A DNA stretch of 64,000 nt from positions 248,001 through 312,000 of the forward strand of contig NZ_JBJHDO010000004.1 of assembly GCF_050958605.1 (NCBI RefSeq), read 5' to 3'. Within the stretch, counting starts at the first letter, position 1, and every line of letters starts with the position of its first letter. This document shows positions 53,049-60,703 of the stretch, in pieces. A program made the translations under genes and the position numbers. This DNA comes from G016756615 sp050958605 (lineage in GTDB: Bacteria; Pseudomonadota; Alphaproteobacteria; Rhizobiales; Rhizobiaceae). The notes under the pieces are model-generated. The model was given only the letters and a program-made list of their open reading frames with translations. It had not been told where the DNA came from and did not search any database.

Positions 53049-53160
53049 ATGACCCGCCCTGCCCGGCCATGGCGCCCGGCACCATCGCCATGCGCGCCCT
53101 CATGGAGCGCGATTCCCTATTTCGACACTAGCGCGAGATGATTGACGAACCGTAATCCTC

Positions 53161-53190
53161 GGCAACGGATAGTTGCCGGACGAATCCGGC
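53161..53190. promoter_or_regulatory. Two overlapping perfect hairpins upstream of divK
   Basis: GGCAAC-GGATA-GTTGCC (53161-53177) and GCCGGA-CGAA-TCCGGC (53175-53190) share the bases GCC, so only one can fully form at a time. They lie 113 bp upstream of divK (minus strand) in the 310-bp divergent gap to the DUF3572 gene, perhaps in the divK leader. The rest of the gap shows no gene. Confidence 0.4.
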
Positions 53191-53358
53191 ATGAACGCGG
53201 CGACAAGCTTGCAGCGAGGCGAACTAATCGTTACTTCCCTTTAGTGCCGTGGTCCGTTCGGACGCAAAGACACGCCAGCATTTTGAAATTACTTGTCGCG
53301 CGTGCCGATCCCAATTTTCGGGCGGCGCGATAGGAGCAACCAAGCACCCGAGCGGACG

Positions 53359-53658
53359 ATGACCAGCGAACAAGCGACGCGAGACGATGCCGAGGCAGTG
53401 GCAATCGCCGCTCTTGGTTTCGTCGCCTCGGATCCGGAGTTGATGTCCCGGTTTCTTGCCATCAGCGGTATCGATCCCTCCATGATCCGCAAGGCGGCAG
53501 GTGAGCCGGGCTTCCTGGCCGGTGTCCTCGATTTCGTGCTGGCACACGAGCCGACGTTGCTGCGCTTCGCGGACGAGAGCGGACGCAATCCGGCATCCGT
53601 GCTGGCTGCGCGGCGCAAGCTGCCCAACGGCGACGATAGATATGAGGTATCGACATGA
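53359..53658 (+). CDS. DUF3572 family protein
   Basis: 99 residues, all-helical. 'DDAEAVAIAALGFVASDPEL' and 'LSRFLAISGIDPSMIRKAAG'-like sequence match the alphaproteobacterial DUF3572 family, usually located by divK. ATG 53359 is preferred over an upstream in-frame start. It overlaps the next gene by 4 bases (ATGA). Function is not established. Confidence 0.85.
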   Translation: MTSEQATRDDAEAVAIAALGFVASDPELMSRFLAISGIDPSMIRKAAGEPGFLAGVLDFVLAHEPTLLRFADESGRNPASVLAARRKLPNGDDRYEVST

Positions 53659-54308
53659 GCGACGATCCCGAAACAGCGCGGCAGATCGCCGAGCTTGCAC
53701 GCGACGATCGCCCTCTGCTCGTTCTTGACGTCGACGACGTGCTGCTGGAATTCGTCCGGCCATTCCCGCGCTATCTAGAAACCCGCGGCTTTGAGCTGAA
53801 GCTCGCTTCCTTTCGGCTGACCGGCAACATCTCGGAACGGGCAAGCGGCAGGATCCCCGAGCAAACCGAGGTATCCATGCTGATCGATGCCTTTTTCCAG
53901 GCGCAGTCCGAGTGGCAGACCGTCATCGAAGGCGCAGCCGAAGCAGTCGAGGGACTTTCCGCCGGAGCCGAGATCGTGCTCCTGACCGCGATGCCGCATC
54001 GCCACCGCGCGACCCGGCGCGCCCATCTCGACGCGCTTGGGCTGCCCTACCCGCTCTTGACCACCGAGATGGCGAAGGGACCGGCGATCGCCGCGCTGCG
54101 CGGTCGGGCCAGGCGTCCCGTTGCCTTCGTAGACGATCAGCCGCGCAACCTCTTGTCCGCACAGGAATCGGTCGCGGACGCGCATCTCTTCCATTTGATG
54201 GGCGACAATTCGCTACGATCGCTGCTTCCGCCACCGCCGAAGGGCGCCGTCGTCGTGGACACATGGAACGAAGCGAAGCCCAGGATTGCCGGGGCGCTCG
54301 GCCTTTAG
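53655..54308 (+). CDS. HAD-superfamily hydrolase-like protein
   Basis: 217 residues. The HAD motif I is LLVLDVDDVLLEF, with both Asp residues present; motif II corresponds to 'EIVLLTAMPHRHR' and the acidic motif IV to 'PVAFVDDQPRNLLS'. This is a phosphatase-type arrangement with a helical cap. Substrate unknown; its coupling with the DUF3572 gene is conserved in rhizobia. Confidence 0.75.
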   Translation: MSDDPETARQIAELARDDRPLLVLDVDDVLLEFVRPFPRYLETRGFELKLASFRLTGNISERASGRIPEQTEVSMLIDAFFQAQSEWQTVIEGAAEAVEGLSAGAEIVLLTAMPHRHRATRRAHLDALGLPYPLLTTEMAKGPAIAALRGRARRPVAFVDDQPRNLLSAQESVADAHLFHLMGDNSLRSLLPPPPKGAVVVDTWNEAKPRIAGALGL

Positions 54309-54395
54309 AACGGCCAAGCGGGATGGCCTGGCGTAGCACGAATGCGGCTGAAGCAGAGCCATGCTGCGTTGGAAGGATGCTTCCCGCTTTTGACC

Positions 54396-54965
54396 TCACA
54401 GTCGGAATTGCATCAGCGGGCGACCCGTTTTGCGACTGGCGGCCAGGCAAAAACCGGCCTTTTCAAACACTCGCGTCGAGCCGACGAATAAGCCGACCGA
54501 GCGCGAATCCTTGGAGTGATCCATAGGGCAGGCCTCCAGAAACCTCGCCCCGTTGTCACGTGCGAAGTCGATGCCTGCAGCAACGAGGCGATGCGTCAGC
54601 CCCTGCCCTCGCGCCTTCGAGCGAACGAAGAAGCAGGAAATAGCCCACACTGCAGGATCGCTTTCGTCTCCCTGCTGCAATGGTGCGGAAACCCTCCCGG
54701 CATTGTTCCATTCGGGAACGTCCGCACGTGGGCCGATCTGCATCCAACCGACAGCGCGCTCGCCATCGAAGGCCAGCAGCCCTGGCGGCGGACCGGTTTC
54801 GATTCGAGCCTTCATGAATTCCTTGTTGCTGGCATGGCTGTTGCCCCGTCGCACTGCCGGCGGCAGCCGGAAATGCGTGCACCAGCAGCCGTAGCAAGCT
54901 CCTTGCCTGCCAAAGAGATCCTCGAAAGCCGGCCACAAATCCGGCGTCAGTGGCTTAACGGTCAT
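54396..54965 (-). CDS. GNAT-family N-acetyltransferase
   Basis: 189 residues. The acetyl-CoA motif A is visible as 'AISCFFVRSKARGQGLTHRL' and motif B as 'RVFEKAGFCL'. The N-terminal part has an unusual Cys cluster (CYGCWCTHF). It is divergent from dinB with only 57 bp from the LexA box, so it may also respond to it. Acceptor substrate unknown. Confidence 0.82.
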   Translation of the reverse strand: MTVKPLTPDLWPAFEDLFGRQGACYGCWCTHFRLPPAVRRGNSHASNKEFMKARIETGPPPGLLAFDGERAVGWMQIGPRADVPEWNNAGRVSAPLQQGDESDPAVWAISCFFVRSKARGQGLTHRLVAAGIDFARDNGARFLEACPMDHSKDSRSVGLFVGSTRVFEKAGFCLAASRKTGRPLMQFRL

Positions 54966-55022
54966 GACCTATCTCCCGGCAAGCAGTTGCTGGCCTTCGT
55001 CCGGTCGCGTATCATTTGCAAT

Positions 55023-55037
55023 GTTCTCTTTATGTTC
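55023..55037. promoter_or_regulatory. LexA (SOS) box
   Basis: GTTC-TCTTTAT-GTTC matches exactly the alphaproteobacterial LexA operator GTTC-N7-GTTC. It ends 7 bases before the dinB ATG. It could also affect the divergent GNAT gene starting at 54965. Confidence 0.85.
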
Positions 55038-55043
55038 TCAAAC

Positions 55044-56360
55044 ATGGCGCTTTCTGTCAACGATCCGACGCACGGTTTCTGCCGCGACTGCCTGGCCTTG
55101 CAGCAAGGCGAGGCGCGCCGCTGCCGCCTTTGTGGCAGCCCACGGCTCATGCGTCATCCCGAGCTCTACAAACTCAACGTCGCCCATATCGACTGCGATG
55201 CCTTCTACGCGGCCGTCGAGAAGCGCGACAATCCCGCGCTCAAGGACAAGCCTCTGATCATCGGAGGCGGCAAGCGCGGCGTCGTTTCCACGGCCTGCTA
55301 CCTCGCACGGATCAAAGGCGTCCGTTCCGCCATGCCGATGTTCAAGGCCCTCGAGGCTTGCCCCGAGGCGGTGGTGCTCAAGCCGGACATGGAAAAATAT
55401 GCGCGCGTCGGGCGCGAAGTCCGCGCCATGATGCAAGCTCTCACGCCCCTGGTCGAGCCCCTGTCGATCGACGAGGCCTTCCTCGATCTCTCCGGTACCG
55501 AGCGTCTGCACGGCCGCCCGCCCGCCCTGGTGCTCGGTAAATTCGCGCTCGATGTGGAACGCGAGATCGGGATTACCGCCTCGGTGGGACTGTCTTACTG
55601 CAAGTTCCTCGCCAAGGTCGCCTCAGATCTTCGCAAGCCGCGCGGCTTCGCCGTCATCGGAGAGGTCGAGGCACAGAGCTTTCTCGCCGAGCAGCCGGTG
55701 ACGCTGATCTGGGGTGTCGGCAAGGTGTTGGCCGCGACGCTCGAACGCGACGGCATCCGCATCATCGGGCAATTGCAGAGAATGGATCGGGACGAGCTGA
55801 TGCGCCGTTATGGCACCATGGGCGATCGGCTCTATCATTTGTCTCGCGGCAAGGATCGTCGCGCCGTCCATGCCGACCAGGAGGCCAAGAGCGTCTCCGC
55901 GGAGACCACCTTCGATTCGGATCTGGCCTTGCCCGCGGATCTCGTCCCGGTGCTGCGGGCCCTGTCGGAGAAGGTGTCGACCCGGCTGAAGAAGGCGGGC
56001 ATCGCCGGTCGCACCGTTGTCCTGAAACTCAAGACGCAAGACTTCAAGATCCGGACCCGCAACCGGCAGCTTGCCGACCCGACCCGCTTGGCCGACCGAA
56101 TCTTCCAGACCGGCTTGCAGCTTCTGGAGAAGGAGATGGACGGCACGAAATATCGCCTGCTCGGCATTGGCGTCAGCGATCTTTCCGACGCCGACAGGGC
56201 CGATCCGCCGGATCTCGTGGACGTCCAGTCGCGCAAACGCGCGCTGGCGGAGGGGGCCATGGACAATCTCAGGGCCAAATTCGGCAGGGCCGCGGTCGAG
56301 ACCGGTTACACTTTCGGCAAGAAACGCGACACGCAATCGCCCGAGCAGCCGGACGAGTAA
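55044..56360 (+). CDS. dinB: DNA polymerase IV with N-terminal zinc-finger-like extension
   Basis: A 438-residue Y-family translesion polymerase. The catalytic motifs are 'VAHIDCDAFYAAVEKRDNPA' and 'LSIDEAFLDLSG', with the little-finger domain at the C-terminus. Before the palm is an extension with four cysteines at residues 13, 16, 27 and 30 (CRDC...CRLC), a zinc-ribbon-like pattern absent from E. coli DinB. ATG 55044 follows the LexA box; ATG 55032 lies inside it. Upstream frame to 54516 is antisense to the GNAT gene and is not part of dinB. Its last 55 bp overlap the nnrDE 3' end. Confidence 0.93.
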   Translation: MALSVNDPTHGFCRDCLALQQGEARRCRLCGSPRLMRHPELYKLNVAHIDCDAFYAAVEKRDNPALKDKPLIIGGGKRGVVSTACYLARIKGVRSAMPMFKALEACPEAVVLKPDMEKYARVGREVRAMMQALTPLVEPLSIDEAFLDLSGTERLHGRPPALVLGKFALDVEREIGITASVGLSYCKFLAKVASDLRKPRGFAVIGEVEAQSFLAEQPVTLIWGVGKVLAATLERDGIRIIGQLQRMDRDELMRRYGTMGDRLYHLSRGKDRRAVHADQEAKSVSAETTFDSDLALPADLVPVLRALSEKVSTRLKKAGIAGRTVVLKLKTQDFKIRTRNRQLADPTRLADRIFQTGLQLLEKEMDGTKYRLLGIGVSDLSDADRADPPDLVDVQSRKRALAEGAMDNLRAKFGRAAVETGYTFGKKRDTQSPEQPDE

Positions 56361-57853
56361 AGCAATTCCCTTAACACCGGTGCCAGTGCCAAGGGGAGAT
56401 CCTCGGCGATCAGGCCCGGACCAAACCGACGCGCCGCCTCTGCATGGAGCCACACCCCCGCGCAGGCCGCATGAAAGGGCGGCATGTGCTGGGCCAGCAG
56501 CGCAGCGACGAGCCCCGAAAGCACATCGCCGGATCCCGCGGTAGCCAGCAATGGCGTGCCGTTGCTGTTGATCACGGCGCGCCCATCCGGTGCGGCGATA
56601 ACCGTGTCCGCCCCCTTCAGTATGACGACGCCGCCGGCCCGCATCGCCGCGGCATTGGCCCGCTCCAGCTTGGACAAGGCTTTGTCCGCGGCGAGATCGG
56701 GAAACAGCCGCCCGAACTCGCCTTCATGCGGCGTGAGCACGATCGAGGGAGCGCCTTCGCGCGTCGAAACGACAAAGAAGGCATCGGCTTGCCGCGCCAG
56801 CGACGTCAGGGCGCTTGCATCGAGCACAATGGCCTGGAGATAGTCCCGCGCCTCCGTGAGCATGTCGATCAACAGCGCGCCGGTTTCCGGCCCGCCCCCC
56901 AATCCCGGGCCATAAACCAACGCATCGGGACGGCGCTCCCGCAGAAAATCTCCGATCTCCTGGAGCGTCTCGGCAGGGCGCAGCATGATCGAGGTGAGAT
57001 GGGCGGCATTGGCGACAAGGGCGTCGACCGGGGAAAGCACGGTGACGGCCCCGGCCCCCGCCCGGGCGGCCGCCATTGCCGACAGCCGAGCCGCGCCCGT
57101 CGCAGTCGGCCCGCCCGAAAAGACGCCGACATGTCCTCGCCGGTATTTATGCGTATCGAGTTCAAGAAACGGAAATTCCGCCATCCAGAGCGCCGGCCCG
57201 TTTTCGAAGCGACGGGGGCCCGCCTCGGTGACGATATCGTCCGGGATGCCGATATCGGCCACAATGACCTCGCCACACAGCGAACGGCCGGGCAGCAAGA
57301 GATGCCCCGGCTTTTTCCGCACGAAGGTCACCGTCACATCCGCCTGGAAGGCAGCGCCAAGCACCTTGCCGCTTTTGCCGGAAACACCGGAGGGAAGGTC
57401 GACGGCAACGATGGGCACTTTCGCTTCGGCACAGCGGGAGATCGCTTGAGCGTCATTTCCCTCGACCTGTTTCGAAAGACCTGCGCCGAACAACGCATCG
57501 ATCACGATCGAGCCGGATTCCGGCGCGAAGCCGGCCAAGGCCTGGACAGGCTCCGGGCAATCCGCCGCCGCGAGCGCGGCATCGCTTCCCGCGCGCGGGG
57601 GATGGTCAGCCCAGACCGAGACGGACATTCCTGCCTCCTTGAGCAGCTTCGCCACGACATAGCCGTCTCCGCCGTTATTGCCGGGCCCGCACAAAATGTG
57701 AGCACGCGAAGCCTGGGGATAGCGTTCAAGCGCCACCTGCGCCACGGCCGACCCTGCATTGCCCATCAGGCCGATGCCTGGAAGCGGGCCGCGTGCGATC
57801 GCCTTGCGGTCGACCTCGGCCATTTCCTCAGGTGTCAGGACCTCATTCGTCAT
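56306..57853 (-). CDS. nnr: Bifunctional NAD(P)H-hydrate repair enzyme
   Basis: A 515-residue fusion of an epimerase and an ADP-dependent dehydratase that repair hydrated NAD(P)H. N-terminal YjeF_N domain: 'ILCGPGNNGGDGYVVAKLLK'. C-terminal carbohydrate-kinase-like domain: 'GDVLSGLVAALLAQHMPPFH' (with TAGSGDV before it) and 'KGADTVIAAPDGRAVINSNG'. The start ATG 57853 gives MTNEVLTPEEMAEVDR as in relatives. It is convergent with dinB and overlaps it by 55 bp. Confidence 0.92.
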   Translation of the reverse strand: MTNEVLTPEEMAEVDRKAIARGPLPGIGLMGNAGSAVAQVALERYPQASRAHILCGPGNNGGDGYVVAKLLKEAGMSVSVWADHPPRAGSDAALAAADCPEPVQALAGFAPESGSIVIDALFGAGLSKQVEGNDAQAISRCAEAKVPIVAVDLPSGVSGKSGKVLGAAFQADVTVTFVRKKPGHLLLPGRSLCGEVIVADIGIPDDIVTEAGPRRFENGPALWMAEFPFLELDTHKYRRGHVGVFSGGPTATGAARLSAMAAARAGAGAVTVLSPVDALVANAAHLTSIMLRPAETLQEIGDFLRERRPDALVYGPGLGGGPETGALLIDMLTEARDYLQAIVLDASALTSLARQADAFFVVSTREGAPSIVLTPHEGEFGRLFPDLAADKALSKLERANAAAMRAGGVVILKGADTVIAAPDGRAVINSNGTPLLATAGSGDVLSGLVAALLAQHMPPFHAACAGVWLHAEAARRFGPGLIAEDLPLALAPVLRELLYSSGCSGDCVSRFLPKV

Positions 57854-57988
57854 CCGGGCTCTCCCTCCGCCTGACAATAGCGGGCGCGGCACAAAGGGAA
57901 AGCCTGCCCGACACACAGGCAACATGCCTAGGATTTAAGCAGTTGTGCCCTGCCGCTTTTTCCGTCACGCTGTGTTTGCGCGCGCCAC

Positions 57989-58045
57989 TGCCGCAAAAAC
58001 CGGCAGCACAACAGCGCTTCCGTGGCGTTGCCGCAAAAATCGGCA
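57989..58045. promoter_or_regulatory. Tandem NtrC-like enhancer sites
   Basis: TGCCGCAAAAACCGGCA (57989-58005) and TGCCGCAAAAATCGGCA (58029-58045) are two dyads with the 5-N7-5 layout of NtrC sites (TGCAC-N7-GTGCA), differing in half-site bases. They are 40 bp apart (about four helical turns), centred near -99 and -59 from the predicted sigma-54 start. Binding by NtrC is inferred from position and layout. Confidence 0.5.
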
Positions 58046-58069
58046 TCTCGCTACCCGACGCCTTCGACT

Positions 58070-58084
58070 TGGCATGGTTTGTGC
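58070..58084 (+). promoter_or_regulatory. Sigma-54 promoter of glnB-glnA
   Basis: TGGCATGGTTTGTGC fits the -24/-12 consensus TGGCAYG-N4-TTGC at all but one base, with GG and GC 12 bp apart. It lies 50 bp upstream of the glnB ATG. Confidence 0.75.
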
Positions 58085-58134
58085 TTGAGAGAGGCGGACA
58101 CGGGTTTCAAACCCATTCTGGAGGCCAATTCCGT

Positions 58135-58473
58135 ATGAAAAAGATCGAAGCGATCATCAAGCCGTTCAAGCTCGACGAAGTGAAGGAAGCGCTCCAGGAA
58201 GTCGGACTCCAAGGCATCACCGTTACCGAAGCGAAGGGTTTCGGCCGTCAGAAGGGCCACACCGAGCTTTACCGCGGGGCGGAATATGTCGTCGACTTCC
58301 TGCCCAAGGTGAAGATCGAGGTCGTTCTCGGCGACGATTCCGTCGAGGCCGCCATCGAGGCTATCCGCAAGGCGGCGCAGACCGGACGCATCGGCGACGG
58401 CAAGATTTTCGTCTCGAACATCGAGGAAGTGGTCCGTATCCGAACCGGAGAGACCGGGCTGGACGCGATCTGA
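58135..58473 (+). CDS. glnB: Nitrogen regulatory protein PII
   Basis: A 112-residue trimeric PII that reads 2-oxoglutarate and ATP/ADP and signals nitrogen status. MKKIEAIIKPFKLDEVKEAL opens the fold. The uridylylation Tyr is Y51 in RGAEYVVDF. The C-terminal 'VVRIRTGETGLDAI' is the ATP-binding end. Co-transcribed with glnA 61 bp downstream. Confidence 0.96.
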   Translation: MKKIEAIIKPFKLDEVKEALQEVGLQGITVTEAKGFGRQKGHTELYRGAEYVVDFLPKVKIEVVLGDDSVEAAIEAIRKAAQTGRIGDGKIFVSNIEEVVRIRTGETGLDAI

Positions 58474-58534
58474 TCGCGCCTAGCCGGTCGAGGGATTTTT
58501 TCAGTCAAAACGTCATAACGATAGGGAAAATGAC

Positions 58535-59944
58535 ATGACGACAGCCAAAGACATCATGAAGCAGATAAAGGATAACGACGTTAAATTCGTCGACCTGCGC
58601 TTCACAGATCCGAAGGGCAAGCTTCAGCACGTCACCATGGATGTCGCCGAAGTCGAGGAAGACATGTTCGCCGATGGCGTCATGTTCGACGGTTCGTCGA
58701 TCGCCGGCTGGAAGGCCATCAACGAGTCCGACATGGTGCTGATGCCTGATACGGACACCGTTCACATGGATCCGTTCTTCGCCCAGTCCACCATGGTCAT
58801 CCTTTGCGACATCCTCGACCCCGTCTCGGGCGAGGCTTACAATCGCGACCCGCGTGGCACGGCCAAGAAGGCCGAAGCCTACATGAAGGCCGAAGGCATC
58901 GGCGATACTATCTATGTCGGCCCCGAGGCCGAGTTCTTCGTCTTCGACGACGTCAAGTACAAGGCCGATCCCTACAACACCGGCTTCAAGCTGGACTCGA
59001 CCGAGCTGCCCTCGAACGACGATACCGACTACGAGACCGGCAACATGGGCCACCGTCCGCGCATCAAGGGCGGATATTTCCCGGTCCCTCCGATCGACTC
59101 CTGCCAGGACATGCGTTCCGAGATGCTGACCGTGCTCGCCGAGATGGGCGTCAGGGTCGAGAAGCACCACCACGAGGTGGCCGCGGCCCAGCACGAGCTC
59201 GGCATCAAGTTCGACGCCTTGGTTCGCAACGCCGACAAGATGCTGATCTACAAGTATGTCGTGCATCAGGTGGCCAACGCTTACGGCAAGACCGCAACCT
59301 TCATGCCGAAGCCGGTCTTCGGCGACAACGGGTCCGGCATGCACGTGCACATGTCGATCTGGAAGGAAGGCAGGCCGACCTTCGCAGGCAATGAATATGC
59401 GGGCCTCTCCGAGACCTGCCTGTACTACATCGGCGGCATCATCAAGCACGCCAAGGCCATCAACGCCTTCACCAACCCGCTGACCAACTCCTACAAGCGG
59501 CTTGTCCCGGGCTATGAGGCGCCTGTGCTGCTCGCCTATTCGGCGCGGAACCGTTCAGCGTCTTGCCGCATCCCGTTCGGCTCGTCGCCGAAGTCGAAGC
59601 GCGTCGAGATCCGTTTCCCCGATCCGGGCGCCAACCCCTACCTCGCCTTCGCCGCAATGCTCATGGCAGGCATCGACGGCATCAAGAACAAGATTCACCC
59701 CGGCCAGCCGATGGACAAGGATCTCTACGACTTGCCGCCGAAGGAACTGAAGAAGATCCCGACCGTCTGCGGTTCGCTGCGGGAAGCCCTTCAGAGCCTC
59801 GACAAGGATCGCGGCTTCCTGAAGGCCGGCGGCGTGTTCGACGACGATCAGATCGACGCCTTCATCGAGTTGAAGATGGCCGAGGTCATGCGCTTCGAAA
59901 TGACCCCGCACCCGGTCGAGTACGACATGTACTACTCGATCTAA
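58535..59944 (+). CDS. glnA: Glutamine synthetase type I
   Basis: 469 residues of the dodecameric GSI-beta type: ammonium plus glutamate and ATP to glutamine. The catalytic stretch 'VMFDGSSIAGWKAINESDM' and 'GNGSGMHVHMSIWKEGRP'-like sequence (here DNGSGMHVHMS) are intact. The adenylylation Tyr is residue 398 in KDLYDLPP, so GlnE control is expected. Nitrogen control also comes from the glnB sigma-54 promoter. Confidence 0.97.
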   Translation: MTTAKDIMKQIKDNDVKFVDLRFTDPKGKLQHVTMDVAEVEEDMFADGVMFDGSSIAGWKAINESDMVLMPDTDTVHMDPFFAQSTMVILCDILDPVSGEAYNRDPRGTAKKAEAYMKAEGIGDTIYVGPEAEFFVFDDVKYKADPYNTGFKLDSTELPSNDDTDYETGNMGHRPRIKGGYFPVPPIDSCQDMRSEMLTVLAEMGVRVEKHHHEVAAAQHELGIKFDALVRNADKMLIYKYVVHQVANAYGKTATFMPKPVFGDNGSGMHVHMSIWKEGRPTFAGNEYAGLSETCLYYIGGIIKHAKAINAFTNPLTNSYKRLVPGYEAPVLLAYSARNRSASCRIPFGSSPKSKRVEIRFPDPGANPYLAFAAMLMAGIDGIKNKIHPGQPMDKDLYDLPPKELKKIPTVCGSLREALQSLDKDRGFLKAGGVFDDDQIDAFIELKMAEVMRFEMTPHPVEYDMYYSI

Positions 59945-59965
59945 GGATCGACCTGCGGCTACGAG

Positions 59966-59993
59966 AACCCCGGCCTTCGTGCCGGGGTTTCTA
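59966..59993 (+). terminator. Rho-independent terminator after glnA
   Basis: AACCCCGGC (59966-59974) pairs with GCCGGGGTT (59981-59989) over a 6-nt loop, followed by TTCT. It lies 22 bp past the glnA stop. Confidence 0.85.
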
Positions 59994-60076
59994 TTTAGGG
60001 ATGCTTGCGCTTCGCCTTAGGTGGTCGGCCTAGCCACCTATGATATATATAGAATCTCGCTCAGGAACCCGGTTTC

Positions 60077-60541
60077 TCATGCCGCTGCCGGGCCAACTTT
60101 CTTGGCCATATACACGCGGCGGAATCCGTTCTCCTCGCCTCGGTGGGTCTCGGCAAACCCGATGCGCAGGTAAAGTGCGATGTTCTCGACCATCGCCTCG
60201 TTCGTGTAGAGCCGGACAGTCCGGTATCCGGCGGCTGCCGTCTGCTGTTCCGCAAACTCAAGCAGCTTCCGGCCCAATCCCAGGCCTTGAGTTTCCGGGG
60301 CAACGGCGATGTTGTCGAGCAGCATCGCGTCCGTTTCGGGGATCAGAACGACAATGCCGCAAACCTCACCCCGATGTTCGATAACGTGCACGCGCTCTTT
60401 GCCGATCAGCGCGGCATAGTCGTCGAGCATCGGACCCGGCTCTCTGCCCATCCGCGACACGTAGTGGGAGTAGGCGGCCCTTACGATTCTCTCGATCGCA
60501 GGGCAATCGACAGTCTCGGCGATGCGGATTTTCTGACACAT
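60077..60541 (-). CDS. GNAT-family N-acetyltransferase
   Basis: 154 residues. Motif A reads 'LLDNIAVAPETQGLGLGRKL' (the Q/RxxGxG/A loop) and motif B 'NIALYLRIGFAETHR'. ATG 60541 (MCQKIRIAE) is preferred; ATG 60553 would put the ribosome site too close. Lone gene between glnA and ftsK. Acceptor unknown. Confidence 0.85.
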   Translation of the reverse strand: MCQKIRIAETVDCPAIERIVRAAYSHYVSRMGREPGPMLDDYAALIGKERVHVIEHRGEVCGIVVLIPETDAMLLDNIAVAPETQGLGLGRKLLEFAEQQTAAAGYRTVRLYTNEAMVENIALYLRIGFAETHRGEENGFRRVYMAKKVGPAAA

Positions 60542-60575
60542 CGCAATCAGCATTGCCTTAGCGAGGGGGATGAGA

Positions 60576-60623
60576 CAAGGCCGGCGGAAAACTCAGCCGC
60601 ACCAGAAATTTGCGCCGGCCTTG
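60576..60623. repeat. Perfect 11-bp inverted repeat between ftsK and the GNAT gene
   Basis: CAAGGCCGGCG (60576-60586) and CGCCGGCCTTG (60613-60623) are perfect inverted arms around 26 nt. It lies 81 bp past the ftsK stop on the minus strand, so it could act as a terminator or protein site. No T-run is present. Confidence 0.45.
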
Positions 60624-60703
60624 GATATCGCGCGCCCAATTGGACGCGCAAAGTCGCTCTGTCCTGCGTCGGATAGATCGCCGAGGCGGAATTCTCTCCC
60701 CGA

